Positions 17,103-24,990 of a stretch of 45,787 nucleotides of DNA are shown here, in pieces; the first letter of the stretch is position 1, and each line of letters starts with the position of its first letter. Origin of the DNA: Cellvibrionales bacterium UBA3090 (GTDB lineage: Bacteria; Pseudomonadota; Gammaproteobacteria; Pseudomonadales; Porticoccaceae); assembly GCA_002367235.1 (NCBI GenBank), contig DFBC01000112.1, positions 1-45,787 on the forward strand. Direction: 5' to 3'. The notes under the pieces were generated by a model. That model did no database searches, was not told where the DNA came from, and was given only the letters and a program-made list of their open reading frames with translations. The translations under genes were made by a program, and so were the position numbers.

Positions 17103-18664
17103 GTGTCGACGGTTATCTCGAACTCTTTACTACCCTGTTTGGCTGGACGTTCTACGGCATCCTGTGGGATGTATTAGTGGGTACCGGTATTGTCTATTTG
17201 CCGTTTTTCGGGATCTTGATTGATAACTGGCGAGAGCCTGCACAAGGCGGTGAGGTGGGTCACGCGAGTGGCCTATCGTTACGGCGCATGGAAATCGACA
17301 TGTTCATGGCACTGCTGGTTGTTGTGCTAGCAGGCCAACCGGCGGCTTTGACGCCGTTGAATGCAGGCACTCTATCCTATGAGCCTCCGCCCACATTGCT
17401 GAATGCAACACCACCAACGGCGACAATCGCATCGCCCCAAAGCACCTACGGTTCAACAGGTTTTACAGGAACACCTGCTATCGTCAATGTCCCGGCCTGG
17501 TGGCATGCCGTTATGGCGATGAGTTCCGGTTTTGGTCATGCGGTGGTTGAAGGTTTGCCGACAACATCCGATATGCGTACCTTTGAGCAGCAGGCTCGGC
17601 TGGCCACCATTGCAGACCCACGCTTACGACAGGAAGTCAGCGATTTTTTCAGTCAGTGTTATATTCCCGCACGGTCAAAATATCAGGCAGAAAGGCCAGC
17701 CATTGTAGGGGTCACAGCACTGCTGACAAGCTATGGCACAGATGATCCTGACTGGATGGGCTCTCATGTCTACCGAGACACACCAGGCTATTACGATACT
17801 TTACGCCCGGCCAATCAAATCACTGGCTGGGCCTACAATGCGACAAGAGATACCGAATACAACCCAGCCACGCCACCACCCTGGGGTAAACCTTACTGCA
17901 AACAGTGGTGGCAAGACGCCGCCATCGGATTGCGAGAAAAGCTAATCACCGAGGCCGACGCAACTTCGACGGGGTTTTCCGGCTTAGTGGTAGCGGTTGC
18001 CCCGGCACTGGCTAGCGAGCAACAAAATGATGCGGTAGTAAAAACCGTGCTGAGTAATGCACCGCCATCGTGGTCAAACAATGATTTAACCGCGCACAAC
18101 GCCAGTAGTTCTGGCCTGATAAATGCCGCCGGAAATATTCTCAAAGGAGGCCTTACAACAGCTGGAGTGGTGAGTGCATCAGCTCTGTTCTCCGTCACCA
18201 TGACCGCTGTATTGCAAGCATTGCCTATGGTGCAGGCTGTTATGTTGTTGGGGGTTTATGCACTGCTACCGATGGTAGTGGTGTTATCGCGCTATTCAAT
18301 TGCCATAATGGTGGTAGGGGCGATGGCGATCTTTACCATCAAATTCTGGAGTGTGCTCTGGTACCTGGCCATGTGGGTAGATCAGAACCTGATTCTTTCT
18401 ATGTACCCCGATGTAAATGTATTCCTGCAGATGTTTGCCAACCCTGGTGAGCACGACGCCAAGCGAATGTTGCTGAATATGATCACAACCAGTCTCTACT
18501 TGGGTCTACCATTATTGTGGAGTGGGATGATGGCTTGGGCGGGGGTTAATGTCGGAAGATCTATTACAGCTGCAACTGCGCCGATGGCCCGACCAGCCGA
18601 TGATGCAGGAAAGCAGGGTGGAAGTGTGGGTAAAATGGCAGTTTCAAAAGGGATGAAGAAATAA
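17099..18664 (+). CDS. traG: Conjugal transfer protein TraG (TraG N-terminal domain family)
   Basis: A 521-residue polytopic inner-membrane protein of the TraG_N type (mating-pair stabilisation), not the coupling-protein TraG. N-terminal membrane segments (about 15-40 and 60-80) precede a large periplasmic region (about 85-355). A block of three or four further helices (about 355-480) follows, including LPMVVVLSRYSIAIMVVGAM. A short basic, glycine-rich tail ends in KGMKK. The length agrees with ICE versions of the family, which lack the long F-plasmid C-terminal domain. The ATG overlaps the preceding stop by 4 nt. It is the last plus-strand transfer gene and converges on a small minus-strand gene 6 nt away. 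Confidence 0.9.
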   Translation: MSVDGYLELFTTLFGWTFYGILWDVLVGTGIVYLPFFGILIDNWREPAQGGEVGHASGLSLRRMEIDMFMALLVVVLAGQPAALTPLNAGTLSYEPPPTLLNATPPTATIASPQSTYGSTGFTGTPAIVNVPAWWHAVMAMSSGFGHAVVEGLPTTSDMRTFEQQARLATIADPRLRQEVSDFFSQCYIPARSKYQAERPAIVGVTALLTSYGTDDPDWMGSHVYRDTPGYYDTLRPANQITGWAYNATRDTEYNPATPPPWGKPYCKQWWQDAAIGLREKLITEADATSTGFSGLVVAVAPALASEQQNDAVVKTVLSNAPPSWSNNDLTAHNASSSGLINAAGNILKGGLTTAGVVSASALFSVTMTAVLQALPMVQAVMLLGVYALLPMVVVLSRYSIAIMVVGAMAIFTIKFWSVLWYLAMWVDQNLILSMYPDVNVFLQMFANPGEHDAKRMLLNMITTSLYLGLPLLWSGMMAWAGVNVGRSITAATAPMARPADDAGKQGGSVGKMAVSKGMKK

Positions 18665-18670
18665 TAATAG

Positions 18671-18880
18671 CTACATATCTTCCTCGTACCATCCGTTCGG
18701 ATCACTACCCGAATCCATTTCCCCTGTACGAAAGTTGTACTCGCCAAACAGGTCTGAGCCATCTGCCAGGGGGCGGTCTTCGGTTTCATCATCGTCAGTC
18801 CCGAAAAGTATCCCAACGACCGTAACCAGCAAAGTTACGCTGGCTTTGAGAAGATTGAAAAATCGAGAGGTGGTTTTCAT
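18671..18880 (-). CDS. Small ICE-associated membrane/exported protein
   Basis: A 69-residue protein with a hydrophobic N-terminal helix (about 10-27) followed by an acidic segment (GTDDDETEDR) and a C-terminus reading DLFGEYNFRTG and ending NGWYEEDM. GGAGA lies at a good distance before the ATG at 18880, which supports translation. The patterned C-terminus suggests a conserved short protein rather than a chance frame. It is antisense and convergent to traG, an arrangement I associate with these elements, but I cannot name the family. Confidence 0.6.
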   Translation of the reverse strand: MKTTSRFFNLLKASVTLLVTVVGILFGTDDDETEDRPLADGSDLFGEYNFRTGEMDSGSDPNGWYEEDM

Positions 18881-18914
18881 CGACAGTCTCCATCTGCTAG
18901 TTTTTTAAAGGGAT

Positions 18915-18960
18915 GGAGTAATCTGTAGTAATGAAACAGATACTTGGTGGGATTTACTCC
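18915..18960 (-). repeat. Nested inverted repeat upstream of the 69-residue gene
   Basis: An outer pair GGAGTAA (18915-18921) and TTACTCC (18954-18960) encloses an inner pair ATCTGT (18921-18926) and ACAGAT (18936-18941). All pairs are perfect. On the minus strand this lies 35 to 80 nt before the start of the 69-residue gene, so it could be an operator or a leader structure. No T-run follows on either strand, which argues against a terminator. Confidence 0.5.
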
Positions 18961-19152
18961 AATTCAACTTGAGTATAGCGCTATTGGGCTAAAAATCTTC
19001 ATTCAGCCACTTACAGCATTCCGAGAGTCGGTAGTAATCTGCTGGCTAAAACATCCAATGTCAAATGGCTTAGATACGCAGCCCCGCCCAATTATTTTCT
19101 TGTGATTTTTGTCGTAATGCTCATTCTTGAATTACATGCTAATAGATGAAAT

Positions 19153-19171
19153 ATGCTTGTAGCATCATGCT
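19153..19171. repeat. Overlapping palindromes after gspM
   Basis: ATGCT-TGT-AGCAT and AGCAT-C-ATGCT share their central AGCAT. They lie about 36 nt past the gspM stop. As RNA they offer two mutually exclusive hairpins, but no T-run follows in the gsp direction, so this is not a standard terminator. It could be a protein-binding palindrome. Confidence 0.4.
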
Positions 19172-19206
19172 GATGTTATTTATACGATGTCTCAGGGTTG
19201 ATTGGC

Positions 19207-19683
19207 TCAATTTTTTGCCAGTAGGCACTGAGCATTCACAATACCAGGTTTGCTGGTTTTATCTATTGATATAGAGGCAATCGTTAACCCCGATTGTTGT
19301 ATAAGCTTTGATAGCCAGTGGGCTAATACTGCAAATTCCGTATCATTCAGCCAAATACGAACTTGAGTAGAACTCTCGGGCTGAAGTCTGGAAAGTTTGA
19401 TTCCACCGGCTTCAGCTGATGCTGAAATGGTTTGTAGTAAAGGCTTGTCAGATTCGTTCTTTAAAGTTTTGGGCTTGAGGGTGACTTTTGATTCATTCTC
19501 GCCGATCCAGGTCACCAGGTCGTGATTATAGGCGTATTCTTGTTTTGCTGACAGGTAGTAAGAAAGACTCGGGTTAACCAAAAGAAAATACAATAAGAGC
19601 GGTGCCAACACTGCAGCGAGTATGTTCAGTGCAAACTGTTCTTTGTCCGATAGGCTTTTGTAGTACCGGGCTATGCTCTTCAT
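19207..19683 (-). CDS. gspM: Type II secretion inner-membrane protein GspM
   Basis: A 158-residue bitopic inner-membrane protein that partners GspL in the T2SS assembly platform. A short cytosolic start with a family-like SLSDKEQFALNIL stretch precedes one transmembrane helix (about residues 22-42). The periplasmic part ends in a ferredoxin-like fold region (about 80-155). Its size fits GspM. It overlaps the gspL stop by 4 nt and is the last gene of the operon; no gspN follows. Confidence 0.88.
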   Translation of the reverse strand: MKSIARYYKSLSDKEQFALNILAAVLAPLLLYFLLVNPSLSYYLSAKQEYAYNHDLVTWIGENESKVTLKPKTLKNESDKPLLQTISASAEAGGIKLSRLQPESSTQVRIWLNDTEFAVLAHWLSKLIQQSGLTIASISIDKTSKPGIVNAQCLLAKN

Positions 19684-20813
19684 TGGCTTGGTCTCGGTTG
19701 AATGCGCAACCTAACAACGACCCCTTCAGCATTACTGTTGGCAGAGAGTATATCTGCTATTAGGCCGCTTCCCTGGAGATGATTCTGCATAGTATTTGCG
19801 TAGTTTATTGAAGTTGTTTGAAACTCTAGTTGCAAGAAAGTGCTGTCTTGATCAAAGCGGATGTTACGAATAGTTGACAACTCATCTTGTGCTTCTTTAG
19901 CTGTTGAAAGGGCACTTAGTAATTTAAAAAATAAAGAGTCGTTTTCAGTTGCACTGGTTTGTTTTAAATGTGCCTGCATTTGACGGCGAATATCCACAAT
20001 GCGCCTGTCGTTTGGAAAAAGTGTTTTATAGTGAACCGCTGCTTGATTCTTTAATTCCTCAGATTGCTGGTTGAAGTGCCACCCCAATATTAGCAAATAG
20101 CTTATGAAGATCGCAAAACAGACACTTATAGTTATGGCAGTAGGCTTTATCCAGGCAAGTCGATTTGCTTTTCTGGGGGGAGAAAACTCACCCTGAAGAA
20201 GATTCAATGGTGCTGAGCAAGAATGACTGGCTTGCCACTGTGGGATGTTTTCAAGCTGCTGCGTGGAGAGTTCCGGGCACAGCTTTAAAAGTAAGGATCT
20301 ATCGATAGTTATTGGTAATGCCAGGCCGTTATTTGTGCTTAATCGAATTAATAGTCGTTGTTCTTTCTGAACAATATTTAGGCTATTAGGTTTAGGGAGT
20401 GTCCAGTAGTCTGGAATCATAACTAACGGTGAAATACCACACTCACCCAACAATTGAAGATAATGCCGCAGTAAATTCTTATCAATAACCGCACAGAGCA
20501 GCTTGCCATCGGCATCTCGTTTTTTTGTGGCAACAATATGTAGTGTCTCTACAGGAGCCGCTAGCTCATCTTCGAGTAAATAGGGCAGTGCCTGTGCGAG
20601 ATGGCGAAGAGAACCATTGGGAGCCGATATTTGCAGGGATAACACTTGCTCACCTGGGATAATAATCGCTACGTCACATTCGTTATAATTAGAAATGATT
20701 GATTTCAATGGCATAGTAGCGCTGTCAATAATCTGACCATTTTCTACAAATGAGAAAGCGACGCTATTGACTGGGTCGATGGAATCAAAATAGAGGTTTA
20801 GTTGCCGTGTCAT
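19680..20813 (-). CDS. gspL: Type II secretion protein GspL
   Basis: A 377-residue protein linking the GspE ATPase to the periplasmic platform. Residues 1 to about 210 form the actin-like cytosolic domain, with an LPYLLEDELA motif near residue 80 that is characteristic of GspL. A transmembrane helix lies near 225-250, and a periplasmic ferredoxin-like domain ends at about 375. The start at 20813 gives a 29-nt overlap with gspK, the longest overlap in the operon. MTRQLNLYFD is a typical GspL beginning. Confidence 0.92.
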   Translation of the reverse strand: MTRQLNLYFDSIDPVNSVAFSFVENGQIIDSATMPLKSIISNYNECDVAIIIPGEQVLSLQISAPNGSLRHLAQALPYLLEDELAAPVETLHIVATKKRDADGKLLCAVIDKNLLRHYLQLLGECGISPLVMIPDYWTLPKPNSLNIVQKEQRLLIRLSTNNGLALPITIDRSLLLKLCPELSTQQLENIPQWQASHSCSAPLNLLQGEFSPPRKANRLAWIKPTAITISVCFAIFISYLLILGWHFNQQSEELKNQAAVHYKTLFPNDRRIVDIRRQMQAHLKQTSATENDSLFFKLLSALSTAKEAQDELSTIRNIRFDQDSTFLQLEFQTTSINYANTMQNHLQGSGLIADILSANSNAEGVVVRLRIQPRPSQ

Positions 20814-21765
20814 CCTGGTTTTCTTTGTTTATGTCAGTAGTGTTAACAATGAAACGCTCACCAACGGTTCTTGCGTTAAGCGCGATATCCCCAGTTGAGC
20901 TGTCTAAATTTAGTCGTGAGAAAAGCCACAGCGTTCGGTCATTTATTGTGGTCTTGATTTTGACAGCGTAATTTGTGGAAGTCACGGTTAATAATTTATG
21001 GTCAATATTTACACCAGCCATAACATCGGCAGTAAGAAATTCTTCAACTGAAGAGTAACCGCTTGGGTGGGAATCCCGGTACCCCGCCACTTGCTGACCA
21101 GATAGGTTGGCGTTGATCAGTGATAAAACCATTTCGGGTGCTGTATTGATATTAATGGGTGTGGGTTGCTTTAGTGCTGTTATATAAGGTCTAAGTACTG
21201 GAAACTCATCTACCGGCATGTCGAAGAGTGTCATTAATTCGGAACTGCTGGCGAGGGCTTGGTTGCCAGTTCGATAGGGTACCTCCAAGGCAAGATAGTG
21301 GAAGTCCTCTGCGCCACCTGTAAGTGGCGTCATATCGCTATCCAGCCAATCGCTAAGGCTTTGGTTTAAATCGGGTTTTAATAATAGGTCATTAAATATG
21401 CGTGATATAGGTGAGTGTCTTGTATCACTGTTCAGAGCATTGTTGAGGTTGATGCGCCCCTGAAGATCAATAATTTCAATCGCCATTTGTCCTTGTTCAG
21501 GTTGGTACTTAGGTAGTAAGTTTGGAATCGGCGAGATGTTGATACCCTCTGCCTTTAAGTTAGCCTGTTGTTGCCATAAGACCTGGCGTGCCAGGGCTTC
21601 ACCTCCTAATGCGTATTGATAGGCTTGTGCTTCCGTCACTAACCAGCGAGTGCGCTCAATGTCCGCTTGGGATCTGGTGATGAGCTGTGTGGCCAATATA
21701 GTAATAATGGCAAACATCAATAGTACGCTAATCAGCGCCGCCCCTTGTTGGCGATGGTAGGTCAT
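20785..21765 (-). CDS. gspK: Type II secretion minor pseudopilin GspK
   Basis: A 326-residue minor pseudopilin that caps the pseudopilus. The prepilin region reads RQQGAALISVLLMFAI, with processing expected after the glycine; position +5, normally glutamate, is not acidic, as is typical of GspK. The length is right, with the large GspK-specific insertion and a helix-hairpin-like segment INTAPEMVLSLINANLSG near residue 215. It overlaps gspJ by 4 nt and gspL by 29 nt. Confidence 0.93.
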   Translation of the reverse strand: MTYHRQQGAALISVLLMFAIITILATQLITRSQADIERTRWLVTEAQAYQYALGGEALARQVLWQQQANLKAEGINISPIPNLLPKYQPEQGQMAIEIIDLQGRINLNNALNSDTRHSPISRIFNDLLLKPDLNQSLSDWLDSDMTPLTGGAEDFHYLALEVPYRTGNQALASSSELMTLFDMPVDEFPVLRPYITALKQPTPININTAPEMVLSLINANLSGQQVAGYRDSHPSGYSSVEEFLTADVMAGVNIDHKLLTVTSTNYAVKIKTTINDRTLWLFSRLNLDSSTGDIALNARTVGERFIVNTTDINKENQDDTATKPLF

Positions 21766-22454
21766 TGAGCGACTTCTATATCACGTAGAGCGAAGAGGCG
21801 TTCAATTTCCCCAAAAGGATCAATTCCGAGGCGAAGCATAATTCCTGCGGGTAAAGGCGCTATATCTTTTCTGCTATTTTGTGCTGTGTTTTGCGGAGTA
21901 AAGTTGTCGTTTCTTAGCGGCCAGTGAAACTGGGATTCTCCGTAATTATCAATAAATTGAACTTCAAAGTGACTGACATCACTTATAATAATCTGCTTTC
22001 GGGGCTCGGTCTCGGGTGCGCGATCTAAAACTGGCCAGTAATAGCGCACCAGTGAACTTTTCCCATTGTCACTGGGCTCCAATGTATAGGCTACACGTTG
22101 CAGAGTGCTTCTTGGCTGGTTGAGCGGGTTAACCCAGCCGCTGCGAGTCAGTGATAGGGCGTAACCCGTGATCAACGAGCTTATGGCGGCTTCGTGTTGA
22201 CCATTATTGTCACGAATAGGGCGGTCAACCAAATTGCGAATATCCCTAGCAATCAACCACGAGGCTTTTTGTAATTCGCGTAGTTGCTCAGATCGTACTT
22301 CCAGCCGTTGTTTTGAGGTGGTAACGTGATGGAGTACCTGCCAACAACCGAGTCCGATAACTGCAAAAATCGCGATAGCAATCATCACTTCCAGTAGTGT
22401 AAAACCCCTCGATGCTCTCTTTTGTTCAGCGTAAGGCTTTAAAGGGTGCGCCAT
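21762..22454 (-). CDS. gspJ: Type II secretion minor pseudopilin GspJ
   Basis: A 230-residue minor pseudopilin. The type IV prepilin motif SRGFTLLEVMIAIAIF starts near residue 15, with cleavage after glycine and glutamate at +5. The body contains SWLIARDIRNLVDRPIRD, a strongly GspJ-like segment in which the arginines and aspartates are conserved, and a C-terminal GIMLRLGIDPFGEIERLF. It overlaps gspI by 1 nt and gspK by 4 nt. Confidence 0.94.
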   Translation of the reverse strand: MAHPLKPYAEQKRASRGFTLLEVMIAIAIFAVIGLGCWQVLHHVTTSKQRLEVRSEQLRELQKASWLIARDIRNLVDRPIRDNNGQHEAAISSLITGYALSLTRSGWVNPLNQPRSTLQRVAYTLEPSDNGKSSLVRYYWPVLDRAPETEPRKQIIISDVSHFEVQFIDNYGESQFHWPLRNDNFTPQNTAQNSRKDIAPLPAGIMLRLGIDPFGEIERLFALRDIEVAQ

Positions 22455-22819
22455 TAGTGCTCACCCATAAAACCGCTCAAGGACACAAGGGGAGCCGGTT
22501 GGTTCTTCCGTGATACATGCAGCGTTATCTTTCGCAACATGGGGTTTGCTGTTGTGTCGACTAATTGTTGGACGCTCCACTCTCTTTGGCCAAGGGTAAC
22601 CACAGTTTGAGAAGTGCCCGTATTCGGCCAGTTAGCTTGTAGGCGTAAGGATGCAAAATTGTTTTCAGCGACCCAAAGTGCCAACGTTTTATCTTCCAGT
22701 TGAGCTTGCTGGTGAATACTACGCGATGTCTGTTCTAGGATCGCTAGAGCGCAGACACCAAAAATGACCAGTGCAATCATCACTTCTAGTAGCGTGAAGC
22801 CTTCTACATTGGGTTTCAT
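22454..22819 (-). CDS. gspI: Type II secretion minor pseudopilin GspI
   Basis: A 121-residue minor pseudopilin, the usual size. The prepilin motif is EGFTLLEVMIALVIF starting near residue 6. The next stretch has LALWVAENNFASLRL, the recognisable GspI ...WVAENQLAELRL pattern. It starts with ATG overlapping the gspH stop by 4 nt. Confidence 0.94.
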   Translation of the reverse strand: MKPNVEGFTLLEVMIALVIFGVCALAILEQTSRSIHQQAQLEDKTLALWVAENNFASLRLQANWPNTGTSQTVVTLGQREWSVQQLVDTTANPMLRKITLHVSRKNQPAPLVSLSGFMGEH

Positions 22820-23355
22820 GGAGCCGTGTCTAAATAATGGATAGCAGTAAATCCGTTGCCGTATAAGCTGATAGGTGTGAGATCTTTATCGCTTAGGGTG
22901 ATTTTGAATGGCGAGTATTCTCCGCTGCTGAGGAAGATAATATTAGGAATTACTGCGCCTTCACTGGCTTCACTTTCGGCAGATAATTCCCTTTTATTTG
23001 AGTCGGAGCGCTCGATGATAAGGGAGGATGGTACTTTTATTTGATAAGAGGAAAATAGTGCTTGTTCTAATGATTCCCAATTATTTTCATGATCGAGCTG
23101 CCTAAATTCGTAATGGTTTTGTTTTTTATCATAGAACCAAGCAATTGTTTCCTGCTGCATTAATGAGGCGTCCGCTGCCTGGTTTAAAGCTAGGCTCAAC
23201 CGGTCGGCTTCAGCTGATAAACGCCGTTGATCAACAGCTCCGAAGGACAGAGTGACCACTCCTGCAAGAATACCGATTATGGTGATAACAATCAGTAGTT
23301 CCAGTAGTGTAAAGCCGAGTTGGCTTACAATATTTGAGGGTTGTTGCTGGATCAC
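22816..23355 (-). CDS. gspH: Type II secretion minor pseudopilin GspH
   Basis: A minor pseudopilin of about 179 residues. The prepilin motif is LGFTLLELLIVITIIGI, with glutamate at +5. The frame opens further upstream at a TTG (23364). I take the GTG at 23355 because it forms a GTGA overlap with the gspG stop, like the other junctions here, with GGGAG just before it. The remainder (QAADASLMQQETIAW, ISLYGNGFTAIH) is GspH-like but diverged, as this family usually is. Confidence 0.9.
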   Translation of the reverse strand: MIQQQPSNIVSQLGFTLLELLIVITIIGILAGVVTLSFGAVDQRRLSAEADRLSLALNQAADASLMQQETIAWFYDKKQNHYEFRQLDHENNWESLEQALFSSYQIKVPSSLIIERSDSNKRELSAESEASEGAVIPNIIFLSSGEYSPFKITLSDKDLTPISLYGNGFTAIHYLDTAP

Positions 23356-23780
23356 AGCTCCCAACTCAATATATCACTGCCAGGGCCCTCGCCACCTTCC
23401 TTACCGTCGGCCCCCTGAGAATATAAGTCGTAGGGACCGTGGGTACCAGGGCTTATGTATAGGTAATTATTGCCCCAGGGATCAGTGGGTAGTTTGGGCA
23501 GGTAACCTTCCGGGTTCCAGTTTTTGGCTTCCGGGAAGCCACCGGGTTTGTCTGCTAAAGCTTCTAGCCCTTGGTCGGTTGACGGGTAGTTAAAGTTGTC
23601 AAGCCGATAGAGGTTCAGGGCATTGCCAATGGCGCGTATATCGCTTTTTGCAGCAGTAACCCGAGCCTCACCGGTTCGACCCATAATGTTGGGGACAATT
23701 AAAGCACCGAGAATACCCAAAATTACGACGACGACCATAATTTCGATCAGTGTAAAACCGTTCTGTTTTTTGTTCATCAC
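23352..23780 (-). CDS. gspG: Type II secretion major pseudopilin GspG
   Basis: A 142-residue major pseudopilin that builds the pseudopilus shaft. The prepilin motif is NGFTLIEIMVVVVILGI after a short basic leader. Further signatures are ALNLYRLDNFNYPSTDQGL, the PKLPTDPWGNNYLY calcium-site region and a terminal LYSQGADGKEGG loop, all diagnostic of GspG. It overlaps gspF by 4 nt. Confidence 0.97.
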   Translation of the reverse strand: MMNKKQNGFTLIEIMVVVVILGILGALIVPNIMGRTGEARVTAAKSDIRAIGNALNLYRLDNFNYPSTDQGLEALADKPGGFPEAKNWNPEGYLPKLPTDPWGNNYLYISPGTHGPYDLYSQGADGKEGGEGPGSDILSWEL

Positions 23781-24988
23781 TGTACCAATTGATTGAGGTT
23801 GAGAATGGGCAGTAGAACCGCCAATACTATAGTTAACACAATAGCCCCCATTGCTAATAGAGTCATGGGTTCAAACATCCCCACTAACATGGCAACACGC
23901 TGTTGTAGATCATTCTCCTGGCTCTGCGCAGCACGTTGGAGCATCTCGGAGAGTTCACCACTTTGCTCGCCACTGGCGATGAGCTGGAGCATCATTGGGG
24001 GGAAATAAGTTGTTTCTTCTAACGCGCGGTTCAAGCTAATCCCTTCCTCAACTTTACTATGCGCCACACCAGTCGCAGCCTTGAAACAGGTATTTGATAT
24101 GACAGAAGAGGCGATAGGCATCGCTTCTGCTAAAGGGATGCCACTACGACTGAGAATAGCCAACGTACTGATGTAGCGCGCAGCATTACTACCGCGACTG
24201 TAACGTTTTATTACCCAAAAATTGAGTAATTGTCGGTGCCAGCGTAACTGAGAGCTCGGCTGTTGCAGTAGGAGCTTTGCGCCAATAAAAAGACTTATCA
24301 ATACTAAAAGTAACCAATGGCCCCAGTTGGATAAGAAAAAGCTGATGTCCACTAATACTTGGGTTAATAGTGGTAATTGCTGGCCGGCATCCACAATTAC
24401 TTGCACGATGTCGGGTACCACATAGACCATTAAACCCACGACAATCAGTAGTGACATAATTAATAAGATAATCGGATAGACCAAGGCTAATTGTATTTTT
24501 TGCCGAAACTGTTGTTGTGACTCGGTATAGTCGGCGAGTCGGTTCAGCACCATGTCGAGATGCCCGGAATGCTCGCCAGCCTGGACCGTTGAACGATATA
24601 GATCTGGAAAAGCGCGGGGAAAGGGCTGCAGGCTGTCGGCAAAACTGTAGCCCTCTCGAACCTTAGCGCGCACGGCGAGAACAATCCGGCGTGTACCGTG
24701 GCGTTCGGATTGTTTGGCAACTGCCTGTAAACAGGTTTCCAGGGGCATTCCCGCTTGAATGAGGGTGGCAAGCTGCCGGGTGATCATGGCCAGCTCAGCA
24801 CCAGGCAGGGCGTTGGTGCTGAAAATACTATTGCTCTTTTCAGTGCGCTGTTTTGTTTCATGTACTTCCAGTGGTGTCAGGCCTTTTGCTCTCAATTGCT
24901 GACGTGCACCACGTGGGCTGTCGGCCTCTAAAGCGCCACGTGTTTTCCGGCCTGTAGTATTGAGCGCAAGATAATCAAAAGCCGGCAT
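23777..24988 (-). CDS. gspF: Type II secretion platform protein GspF
   Basis: A 403-residue polytopic inner-membrane protein of the GspF/PilC family. It has the duplicated GspF domain (about residues 70-190 and 270-395) with membrane helices near 165-190, 215-240 and 370-395. Recognisable pieces are the start MPAFDYLALNTTGR, ELAMITRQLATLIQAGMPL, and the final ...VLLPILNLNQLV. It begins 2 nt after the gspE stop. Confidence 0.96.
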   Translation of the reverse strand: MPAFDYLALNTTGRKTRGALEADSPRGARQQLRAKGLTPLEVHETKQRTEKSNSIFSTNALPGAELAMITRQLATLIQAGMPLETCLQAVAKQSERHGTRRIVLAVRAKVREGYSFADSLQPFPRAFPDLYRSTVQAGEHSGHLDMVLNRLADYTESQQQFRQKIQLALVYPIILLIMSLLIVVGLMVYVVPDIVQVIVDAGQQLPLLTQVLVDISFFLSNWGHWLLLVLISLFIGAKLLLQQPSSQLRWHRQLLNFWVIKRYSRGSNAARYISTLAILSRSGIPLAEAMPIASSVISNTCFKAATGVAHSKVEEGISLNRALEETTYFPPMMLQLIASGEQSGELSEMLQRAAQSQENDLQQRVAMLVGMFEPMTLLAMGAIVLTIVLAVLLPILNLNQLVQ

Positions 24989-24990
24989 AA

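Larger units (their letters stand above)
102..18880. mobile_element. Integrative conjugative element, T4SS (MPF_G/tfc, PFL-type) segment with cargo
   Basis: The order of gene families here matches the mating-pair-formation block of PFL/ICEHin1056-type integrative elements: RAQPRD, PFL_4701, 4702, 4703-type small proteins, TraK-like, TraB-like, lipoprotein, TraC, DUF1525, TraU-like, PFL_4711-like, TraG. Most junctions are overlaps or gaps under 15 nt. The block is interrupted at 7598-13944 by accessory genes. No integrase, relaxase, coupling protein, attachment site or tRNA is visible, so neither end of the element can be placed. The right limit given is the last gene I attribute to it. The type II secretion operon beyond that is ordinary chromosomal content. 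Whether the element is complete or a remnant cannot be told from this window. Confidence 0.75.
18881..19206. other. Boundary interval between the ICE genes and the gsp operon
   Basis: 326 nt lie between the small minus-strand gene and the end of gspM. The interval is AT-rich and holds two inverted-repeat structures (18915-18960 and 19153-19171, listed separately). GTAGTAAT occurs twice, next to CTG motifs (18927 and 19031 regions). I find no gene, tRNA or integrase remnant. This is where element-type gene content gives way to chromosomal-type content, so it is the place to look for an attachment site or deletion scar. Confidence 0.5.

Noticed and set aside
18881..19206. tRNA or integrase attachment site
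   Set aside because: No cloverleaf-like sequence or integrase remnant could be seen; the direct repeat needed to call att sites cannot be tested within one window.
19100..19206. gspN at the end of the gsp operon
   Set aside because: Only 326 nt lie before the next gene and no open frame of suitable size exists.
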